Shown piece by piece: positions 55,647-64,000 of a stretch of 64,000 nucleotides of DNA. The stretch's first letter is position 1. Each line of letters begins with the position of its first letter. A model generated the notes under the pieces. The model saw only the letters and a program-made list of their open reading frames with translations, had not been told where the DNA came from and ran no database searches. The stretch comes from Flectonema sp. DT1601 (Eukaryota > Euglenozoa > Diplonemea > Diplonemida > Diplonemidae), in assembly GCA_964019425.1 (NCBI GenBank), contig OZ025783.1, forward strand, positions 1-64,000, given 5' to 3'. Both the position numbers and the translations under genes were made by a program.

Positions 55647-56040
55647 TTAGTTTGCAAGTCCAGAATTGATAACTTCGTAACCCGCACCGTAGAGGACACA
55701 ATCACGGAGATTGTGTTTTATAACTTCGACTGGAGGATAAATTCCCATCCGCCCTGCCTGGAGACCAACAAATTGAAAACAAAAATAAATAATTGAGATG
55801 GGAGCACAGACAGATTGCAACATGAATGACGGCTTTCTTTTCCGCTGAGTGATGTTAGGATTGACCAAGTTGAGTGCTGACAAAAATGTCGTCACTTCAA
55901 TTCCTTTATAAATTAAACAAATAGTTGAAAAATCAGAAATGCAATAATAAAAAAAAAAAATAATAAAAAAAAATACTAAAAAATAAAAATAAAAACAGAA
56001 AATATTCACAGAGATTAATATCGCAAACCCTCCCTGACAT
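55647..56040 (-). CDS. small spliced gene candidate, about 75 residues
   Basis: A credible 3' exon starts after GGTCTCCAG near 55769 and reads AGRMGIYPPVEVIKHNL and VLYGAGYEVINSGLAN to a stop at 55647. Upstream coding-like sequence reads LSALNLVNPNITQRKRKPSF. An ATG at 56040, 7 bases after GTAG, could begin it (MSGRVCDIN). Joining these needs two introns whose donors (GTGAAT, GTCTGT) are weaker than others in this window, so the exact exons are uncertain. It may instead be part of another gene. No family recognised. Confidence 0.35.
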
Positions 56041-56490
56041 TTTTAAACTACACCAAAAAATGTTATTTTTTTTTTTATTTCATGGAAAAAAAATAAAAAA
56101 AATAAAAAAAAGGGAGGAAAAACACAAGCAGCAGAGGTAATAGTTATTATGTGAGGTAATGTACTAGTGGTACTTTACTAGACAAGCTACTCAACATGCA
56201 ACAAACAGAGAGCTACAATGAGCACTCTCTGATAAAAATTATTACAAACAAAAGACTTGGATTGCTCCTTTTTTCTTTTCCAAATGAAAGCTACATGTTT
56301 CCCCATCACAATTCAAACAAAGCCTCATCGCATACAGTAATACTAGCACACAGGTAACATGACATAAAATAATTGCTAATAAATAACGGCTCTTGATCTG
56401 AATACCTTCTTCTCCGACTTCGTCGTTGCAACAAAAAAAAAGAAAATAAAAACATTATTAGTGATGTTGAATAACTAAATAAAAAGATCT
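56041..56490. other. intergenic, A/T-run rich
   Basis: No gene recognised. The channel gene ends at 56491. Contains the GTAG at 56048 (minus strand). Confidence 0.45.
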
Positions 56491-59400
56491 CTACCTTAAT
56501 TGATTTGATTCTTGATTAGCACTCCCACTCTTACTGTCAGGTGTGATAGGGTGAGACCTCATTGAAGATCGAAGAGATTGTTTTGGTGAAGATATCTGTG
56601 AAACATCATCTGTTACTAACATAACGTTAAGGGGAGGCTTCTTAACTCTGATACTCCTCCCCATTATTGAGGACTGCGTACTTCTCAGGGAACGAGTACT
56701 TCGAGATGTTCTACTGCTGTTGTAAGTGCTAGTTGAATGAGCGAAGGAAAGGCGGTGAGAGCTATTAGGACCAGCAAGATCGTCGTACTCCTTTTGCTTG
56801 TTGTTCAGCCAATTTGAAACTCCAGTTACAGATTCCCTTGCATAGCGGCTCCCTCTCGGAGACTTTAGAGCCGCTGAAGAGCAAGCACTCTCTCTCCTCT
56901 TAAGGAGTCGCTCCACTTTGCATCCCATACTTTTTCTTGCGTCACTGCAGTGATGTTGTTCATTTTTCATTATTTCTTGAATACGACTTCTAGCAGCTGA
57001 TTTGATATCATTTACTGCGCTGGGGAACGCAGTTTCGACCTCTGCAAAGTCGTTCTTTTCCAGAGCCAGCAAGTTGCAAAATGTCAGCGACTTTACAGTT
57101 GCCGTTCTCCGAACCCGATGGAGCACTGCGATTTCTCCAAAGAAGTTTCCAGCGCGTAAGACGCACTTGACGCCTTGTGTTGATTCTTCGAGAACACCAC
57201 ACTCTCCGATTACTATAAAATACATGTAATTACCTGGCTCACCTTTTACTGTGAGTAGCTCTCCGGGAGTCCTGATTTCGTTTTTCAATTTCAGAGACAG
57301 AGCGAATACAAACTCATCATTCCCGAGTACCGTTGAGAAGATTGGAACCTATTTTTGTTTGATTATTTAAAAATCTCTGCCAACTAATAACAAAGTCTAA
57401 TGTAAACAAACATACTCTACTGATTACAGCCTTACAGACTTCTATTTGAACAAGTGCATCAAGCTCAGGATGGAGATCGTGAACTAATTTACTATCGTTG
57501 TACGAACCAGTCTCAAAAACGTGTTTATAATATTGAAGGCAATCCGTTCGATACCACGATGGAAGTTTTTTATATTCAAGAAAAGCCTTAACATCATTTA
57601 TCTTTTCCTTAAAAACCATCTTCGCATCGGGTACTTGCAATGCATTACCAATCGTAGACAGTAACGTTGCGTATGTAATAACACCAAGGATGGTAGACAC
57701 ACCAGCGTACAACACTTGTAGGTCTGCTGGTGGAACAGGTTGACCACGTGTAAGGCCAGACATTGTCTTTATAGCATAATCATAAGCCTGTAAATACTGT
57801 GATATTGCCGGAAGTGTTGAAAAGTTCGCAACGGTTAAGGCCATTTGTACATCTTGATCAGACACTTGTGTAGCAGTTAATTTAAAAAAACAAGCCATGC
57901 CATGTGCGAATAAACAAAGTGAATACATCGCATGAAATATTCTCGAGTACCTCGGAGAGATGCCCGTACCAATCACAGTTATAAACTTACTTAAATAAGT
58001 TACTAAAAAGAACTTATTAATTCCATAAATAGGATCCCGTAACACACTTCCCTTCACAATGATACCGATTATGTCCAACGGGAATGCCGTCGTTATATCG
58101 ATAACAAGTTGTTTTCTTGATGGTCTTTCAAATGTAATTTTCCGACACACCCAGGCAAAGAAATAAATATCTCCAATTAAATACATTATCATCTTCCAAA
58201 GTTGTGGATCTACACTAAAAGAAAAGTCATAAGTACTCGAACAGAACACAACTGTTGCATAAACACAAGTGATGGGAAGAATCTTCTCAAAAGATGCCAT
58301 CCGCTGTTGAGTTTCTTCAAGACTCGCTTGATCTTCAGTTTTATAAGTAATATTATTCTTATGAGCAACAGCACGTCTTACAGTTTGTATTTCCTTTGAG
58401 ATTTGACCATGCTCATTTAGTACACTGTGATCACAATAAAACAGACTTATGAAATCAGTTTCTTCCATCGTTTGACAATTAAACTCTTCTTTCAGTTCTC
58501 CTATTTCACCGGATTCGTGAGGGAGTTGTAATGATTGAAGAACTATTGTTAATGTGTTGTCATCAATACCGGTCATGTTTGGAGCTACTTCTTGCCAAAC
58601 TTTTGAAGCCTTCACATTCATATCACATTCACTGAATACTAAGGCGATTGCTGCGAGGTGGATGCGACTGAATTCGGTTGTTAGCATGTCGCTGTTTTTA
58701 AATTCTTGAAAAGCGGAGATGAAAAAATTCCAACTAACGGTGCCATCAGTTGAACTCTCAAGACAAATATCGAAGAACACATCCGAGTCTTCTTCTCGGA
58801 TGTCGACTCCAACGGTGTCTAAATACTCCGAAATTTCTTCACAATAAAGACCTTCAGCTCCCGTAGCTTCACAAACTTTCTCCCAAATGGCTCTCATTTC
58901 TCGTTCGTCAGCTAGAAGACTGTCTTGTGTCTCAAAAGCCCAATATTCATCGAACTGGTTTTCACTTGGATGACATGATCCACTAAAACTACCACCATTA
59001 CCACCACCAACACTAGCAATGTAATCTGTTATATCTAAGTGTTGTTTTGATGGACAGATGAGGGCATTGTTTTGATTTACTGGTGGTACTACCGGAGGAA
59101 GCTCAACAGGAATTTCAATTTCACCAGCGCTGTCATCGCACATTAATTGTTGAAATGAATTACGATGACCACATGATGACATTGATTCTCTTCTATCAAA
59201 CGGATCGATACTTAGCCTTAAATAACTCGGCGGGTTATTGTCTGTTGTTGGCTTACTCAAATTGTTTTGTTTTTCAGTATCAATGATTGTAACTACTTCT
59301 TTTTTTTGATTAGAAATACTTCCTCGAGAAGGGAGGTTAGTTGTGTCACTAATCACTTGTGGAGGTGACACTTCAAGAGCGGGAAGCTCAAGTTCATCAA

Positions 59401-60277
59401 AAGTGTCGCTGCTGCAATTTGGTTTTAAATAAGTTTCCGCGACGCTATTGATCTTTCGACTTCCATTACTCTTATTACTCAAACATGACAACTCTCTCAT
59501 GGGGCGACTGTTAACCCCAAAGGAACTCAAACTTGAAAGTGATGACTTTTCTTGTATTTGTCCTTTATCATTCTCTGGAGCTGTTACAGATAATATGTCA
59601 GCCTGCTTACGGATTACATACGGCACTTCATAAGACTTATTAAAAAGACTCATATTTAACTTATGCATCCACAGTAATAATAAACTCAACAGAATGCAAA
59701 CTGTGAACATCACTGCAGTTACTAATAGTTCGTTGCGGCTAGCGATCGGTTCGGAAAAGTCATCGGCGGAGAGAGTCGACGACCATTCCAACGATATAAT
59801 GGAAACCGTAATAACAATACAACAAGTTAGTGTTATTCGGGAGATATACGTCATTAGGTTTCGATTTTCGCTATACTCTGAGAGACAAAAGATAACTGGA
59901 ACAGATAGCATTCCATATAAAAGATGACTACATCCGAGAACAGAAACACTTGTATTCAAGAGTCTCATAGCAGCAGTAATTGGGATTACTATAATTGAGA
60001 ATGTCGCACCCACAGCTGGTAAAAGTTCACATCGAATCCTCACAGATATCGCAACAAGTAGTAGTACACTAGCTTCAATAATTAATAATACTCGATAAAT
60101 AACACTCCTACCTCCTGATCCTGGTCCGCACAACACACCAGATAAAATCAGGTTAACTAACACGGCATTTATTGAGAGGCTCCAATTTATTCGCTGACAT
60201 CCTTTGGAGTTTGCAGGAATTACTAAGCAGTCTAACGGACCCCACAAAGAGTCCTTTTCCCAGTTTTTGCTTGGCAT
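56491..60277 (-). CDS. cyclic-nucleotide-gated channel fused to an N-terminal multi-helix membrane domain
   Basis: Exons 60277-57416 and 57348-56491 (67-bp intron, GTATGT donor) give 1239 residues. Residues about 35-215 hold about six membrane helices unlike a channel (GATFSIIVIPITAAMRLL, LLVTAVMFTVCILLSLLLL). After a disordered part comes a degenerate EF-hand pair at about 460-535 (CLESSTDGTVSWNFF). A six-helix channel follows from about 660, with the pore ATMSG region reading TMSGLTRGQPVPP where potassium channels have GYGD, and YATLLSTIGNAL in the last helix. A C-linker precedes the cyclic-nucleotide domain at 965-1090, whose cassette FGEIAVLHRVRRTATV keeps the Glu and Arg that hold the nucleotide. 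A CAG sits five bases before the ATG, but an ATG four bases earlier is out of frame, so the start is not certain. Confidence 0.85.
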
Positions 60278-60787
60278 TCATTCTGATTGATGAAAGAAAT
60301 GATATTTATATATAAAAAACACAAAACACTAAATTCTTGAAAGTACACACCACTGTAATTCAATCTCATTATGTTTCTCTCCTGAAAAAGAAGAAGGGAC
60401 GTCATACGTATTTTGCTTGTAAACAATGCAATGCGGTTTGTTTGTTTATTTTTATTCTCATTTTTTATTGTTGTCTTCTTCGTAACCGAAATAACTATTT
60501 TGAAGAACGTTATAAAAATAATTCAGATTAGCTTTATATTTCGTTGAAACGCAGGCAGAATCCTGGAGCACATGACCGTAAGATATATCGGCTTTGAAAA
60601 TATTTTCTTCTCCAACTACGTCGGTACAAAAAAAAAAAAAAAAAAACAACAAAATAATAATAGAATTAAAGAAACAGAAATACTTCAGCAGCAATAACGA
60701 AAAAAAACTTTTTTTTTTTTTTTCCAAAACAGATAACCTCAAACCCAGAAGGGTGGGAAAGGAAGGAGAAACTTTATTTATTTATGG
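60278..60787. other. region upstream of the channel gene
   Basis: AT-rich with A runs at about 60630 and T runs at 60710. No gene seen. It leads into the 20-bp satellite. Confidence 0.45.
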
Positions 60788-61034
60788 GCAATGGCCCAAA
60801 ATACCCCACTTTTTTTGCAAATGGCCCAAAATACCCCAAAGTGGCCCAAAATACCCCGAAGTGGCCCAAAATACCCCAAAGTGGCCCAAAATACCCCGAA
60901 GTGGCCCAAAATACCCCAAAGTGGCCCAAAATACCCCGAAGTGGCCCAAAATACCCCAAAGTGGCCCAAAATACCCCAAAGTGGCCCAAAATACCCCGAA
61001 GTGGCCCAAAATACCCCGAAGTGGTCCAAAATAT
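60788..61034 (+). repeat. 20-bp satellite, about 12 units, forward orientation
   Basis: Units read GTGGCCCAAAATACCCCAAA with an A/G choice in CCCC(A/G)AA, giving two alternating subtypes. The first unit at the left is broken by an insertion of T residues and the last at the right has changed to ATATACC. It leaves all frames open, so the ORFs that cross it (KYPKVAQNTPKWPKIPQSG) are not genes. Confidence 0.95.
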
Positions 61035-61170
61035 ACCGAACCCGGCTTTGGGAACTTGTAAATCAGGATAATGTGTGTACAGAAACTGGAATTGATGATT
61101 TTTTTTCGCTGTTCACTACAAGTTGTAACTTTTTCCACTGCCATTTTTTTTTTTTTTTTTTCCTTTTTTT

Positions 61171-61201
<31 letters not shown>

Positions 61202-62654
61202 CTTGAAACTTTTTTTTTGGAACCTGCCTGGCCAGTATTTCTGTGTCACTTGGACAAAAGCTTTTTGCCGTCCCATTTTACTTTCTATTCAGCACACTCA
61301 TCTGTGGATTTATGGTAATGGATTGATTGAAAGCTAATAACACAAACGGTCAAGGATGTGATGACTTGGGAAATGATAAAGTAATCTTCTTTCTGGAACT
61401 TCTGCTCAGTACATGCAAATGCATCTTGACACGCGGGAACCCTTCGGGCAGTACTGCGCTCTTGATAATTCAAAGTAGCCTTAAAAAAGCTCTCATGCTT
61501 GCATGAGTTAGATACCCTGATAACCCGGTCAGAAACAGGAGTGTCGCTTGCGACCAGGCTGTCTGTAACTCGCAGGTGTCTTGACTTTGAAATTCGGTTG
61601 GAATGACGTGTAAGAGGACAGCAGTTCTCTGTAAGGTGACCCAGCCCTGCACACATACCGTTCTTTGCATGCACTCAGTAAAACTTCCAGAGGCTGAGAA
61701 TACTATCAAGACCTGACGAACAACCCAACCTATCCGTGAGTATTTGTCTTTGCTAATCTCGTCAAGTGAACATCATACAAACGTTATCTCAACATCCGTG
61801 TGCGCTTAAGGTGTACGGGTGTCATCTTCCTCATCTCGATTTAGCCCTGCACCACCTGCAGATTCTCGAAGGAAACTGGTTGCCTACGATGCTTCGTTCA
61901 GTAAAGTGTTCAGGTTCCTAATCACAAATGTTTTCATTCTCTCTAGGCTTTTACTCTTTTACTACGAACTTTTATTCTCAATCTCTAAGATGCCCGAAAC
62001 ATAGTTGAAACTCAACCTGCTGCCACTGAAACTCAGCCAAAAAAATAGTATAAGCAAGATCCACTGCTAAAGCAAAGTAGCTTAAAGAGATTAAGAAAAT
62101 CTCTAAGTGTGTAGCTGGCTATGTGTCTGCACATATGAAAAAAGTTGGAGGAATTGCTAGTTTGTTGGGTTATATTCGTAGCAGCTTCACGGTGACGGCG
62201 GCCTTACTGAGAATTATCCCTGGTTGTTATGTGTTGAAAGCTACAGGTTATGGCGTCAAAATAACACTCGCGTGGGTGGTTGCTCTCTTCGGAAAGCATA
62301 ACTTCAGACCCGTCAATTCGCGGCGCTTATATCTGCACACATTAATTAGTTGAACGAGTTCAAGTCACTTCCTGCATAGCAGATCCGTGTCCTCTGTACT
62401 AACGCTATACTAAGTGTGACTGTGGCTGATACACGTAATGGTTGGGTTCTTTAAGTACTCAGGACTGGTTGCTTGCTAATGTGAATGCTGACGTTCGAAT
62501 TGCCCAAACTTTCGAGTAAATTTAGGTGACCTGTCTGGTGCTTGTGATGCTCTAAACCCTGATGGTTGTATGAGTAATACCTGGTGACTGTGACCCATCC
62601 TCATACCCAGCTATGTGGTTGGGACCCCAGGGTGCACAGCCAGACCGGGTTTCT
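61035..62654. other. 1.6-kb unidentified segment between inverted satellites
   Basis: The left part has T runs at 61146-61215. The middle (about 61400-61900) is of more even composition, with a minus-strand ORF of 129 codons at 61285-61674 that resembles no protein I know. A plus ORF of 76 codons is at 62123-62353. I see no conserved domain, RNA gene or transposon end. It could be a diverged element or unique sequence. Confidence 0.4.
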
Positions 62655-62785
62655 GGGCCACTTCGGGGTATTTTGGGCCACTTTGGGGTATTTTGGGCCA
62701 CTTTGGGGTATTTTGGGCCACTTTGGGGTATTTTGGGCCACTTTGGGGGTATTTTGGGCCACTTCGGGGTATTTTGGGCCACTTT
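62655..62785 (-). repeat. 20-bp satellite, reverse orientation, cut by the gap
   Basis: About six units of the reverse complement of the satellite at 60788 (GGGCCACTTTGGGGTATTTT), with the same two subtypes and one unit carrying an extra G. The array ends in the assembly gap, so its true length is unknown. Confidence 0.95.
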
Positions 62786-62985
62786 NNNNNNNNNNNNNNN
62801 NNNNNNNNNNNNNNNNNNNNNNNNNNNNNNNNNNNNNNNNNNNNNNNNNNNNNNNNNNNNNNNNNNNNNNNNNNNNNNNNNNNNNNNNNNNNNNNNNNNN
62901 NNNNNNNNNNNNNNNNNNNNNNNNNNNNNNNNNNNNNNNNNNNNNNNNNNNNNNNNNNNNNNNNNNNNNNNNNNNNNNNNNNNNN
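62786..62985. other. assembly gap of 200 N
   Basis: Exactly 200 unknown bases follow directly on a satellite array. Round size suggests a placeholder and not a measured distance. Sequences left and right may not be truly adjacent at this spacing. Confidence 0.98.
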
Positions 62986-63584
62986 TCACACGAGCTTTCT
63001 GATTGTTTGTCTCCATTGAAATCTTCTTGTTGGCTACTTTGTTCACTGTAAGACCCAGACATTACTTCATCTTCTGACTTTACTCCTTCTGCAGTTTTTA
63101 TATTTTCATCTCTTGGAGTTAATGTCGCACTGCTAATACTTGCGGCCTGTTCTTCGTTCGGTTTATTTATCATCTCGTAGCTGGATTCTGAATTACTTCG
63201 TGAAATTGATTGGTCGCTCTTCGATCTCAAGTCACTCCGTGTGGAACCCTTTGGAGTGCTGTTTGCTGGAGTTGGGTTTGCTGAAGTTGTGTCGGCATTG
63301 GAATTAGCAACTTTTTGATTGTCAGGTTTCCTTGAAGGAGTCTTAACCTTTTTAACAACACCAATCGGTTGGCCGTATATCTCATGAACGTCCTTCCTCC
63401 AGGCCAGCTTTGCTTCTGTTTCGGGATTCCTACGTTCGCACTGTTCTCTCTGCTTCATCTTATTCAGATGCTTCTTCACTCGTTCGCCTTCATGCATTGT
63501 TCTCAAATGAGGGTCTCTTAGTGCATCGTATTGCTTCATTTTATCATTTGGTCGGACGTCAATCCATCCGCCTCGCCTCCTCAT
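62986..63584 (-). CDS. 5' part of an unknown gene, cut by the assembly gap
   Basis: From ATG 63584 (MRRRGGWIDVRPNDK) 199 codons run to the gap. The first 85 residues are basic and helical with an even, gene-like composition (DALRDPHLRTMHEGERVKK, AWRKDVHEIYGQPIGV). The next 110 are Ser/Asn/Thr-rich and disordered. A CAG with a pyrimidine-rich approach lies 6 bases before the ATG. The 3' end is missing. No family recognised. Confidence 0.6.
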
Positions 63585-64000
63585 ATTAACCTGTTTCTTT
63601 AAAAAGGAAGTTACACTTATTTATGATGTTGTATTAATTACTTCAACAGCTACCAGCAGATGTTATTATAAAATCCTGTAGATGAAAGTAGTGTGATGCT
63701 GAAATAACTCTTTTAACGACATTTTCTATTTTCCCTTTCCTCAACGGGTAGTGGGTGGGGGTAGGTAGAGAGACCCCGCCGCAGGGAGTACCACAAAACC
63801 ACCTACACTGCGTGATAGCAGGAATGAATTTTTAGTTGCAGAGAACTCTTTTTTCTGCTTTTTTTTTTTTTTTTTGAAATTCTTCGACCGATGGCCGTTC
63901 GCAATCCGATTTTAGTTTCCATGCAGACCTGGCGTGTACTACAAATTTGGCCGAACAGGTGAGGTAGCATGGATTCATCATCTTACGAGTGACAGGGAGA
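63585..64000. other. intergenic at the window edge
   Basis: AT-rich sequence with a T run near 63860. No gene seen in the last 416 bases. It may include the 3' end of a further minus-strand gene beyond the window. Confidence 0.4.

Noticed and set aside
60774-61318. Overlapping ORFs across the 20-bp satellite
   Set aside because: Three plus and three minus frames are open together, which is a repeat property. The peptides are periodic.
61285-61674. 129-codon minus-strand ORF as a real gene
   Set aside because: Composition is not gene-like enough, no domain is seen and no splice or start context supports it. I left it inside the unidentified segment.

Overview
The window looks like nuclear DNA of a single-celled eukaryote. 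Nine GT-AG introns of 62 to 98 bp can be placed by joining conserved protein domains, the standard stop codons are used, and the genes include eukaryote-only families: TBC1D22, UPF0652, RETSAT, Mpv17, NIPA, mitochondrial methylcrotonoyl-CoA carboxylase alpha and a cyclic-nucleotide-gated channel. I cannot name the species. Two properties together hint at a lineage with spliced-leader trans-splicing (for example a non-kinetoplastid euglenozoan): every supportable gene from 27.4 to 63.6 kb lies on the minus strand, and nearly every start codon has a CAG or TAG a few bases upstream. That is inference.

Layout. Bases 116-11875 are one almost perfect tandem array of the 8-mer TTTGCGGG (about 1450 units). 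Bases 11876-23240 are a patchwork of repeats: pieces of the flanks of that array, four smaller arrays of the same 8-mer, G/C-run modules, a 5'-truncated LINE with RNase H (about 13.8-16.2 kb), a GC-rich Gln-rich ORF region sitting inside one array (about 17.0-18.4 kb), two copies of a tRNA-headed SINE, three tRNA-Leu-like pol III sequences, a hairpin element, and a direct duplication of about 1.6 kb (19.9-21.6 and 21.8-23.2 kb). Bases 23241-27441 are AT-rich with no gene I can support.

Bases 27442-60277 form a compact minus-strand run, read right to left: CNG-like channel, a small spliced ORF, an SFI1-like basic protein, a 62-residue coil, MCCC1, RETSAT, a 202-residue unknown, an Mpv17 family member, a 226-residue coil, a 1434-residue Q-rich coiled coil, TBC1D22, UPF0652, a 674-residue coiled coil, a 169-residue unknown, an NT-C2 protein and a NIPA-like transporter. 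Gaps between them are mostly 130-950 bp. Products suggest a mix of mitochondrial metabolism (leucine breakdown), membrane traffic, ion transport and cytoskeleton; nothing suggests they share one pathway.

Bases 60788-62785 hold two arrays of a 20-bp satellite in opposite orientation around 1.6 kb of unidentified sequence, followed by a 200-base assembly gap. The gap cuts a last minus-strand gene that begins at 63584.
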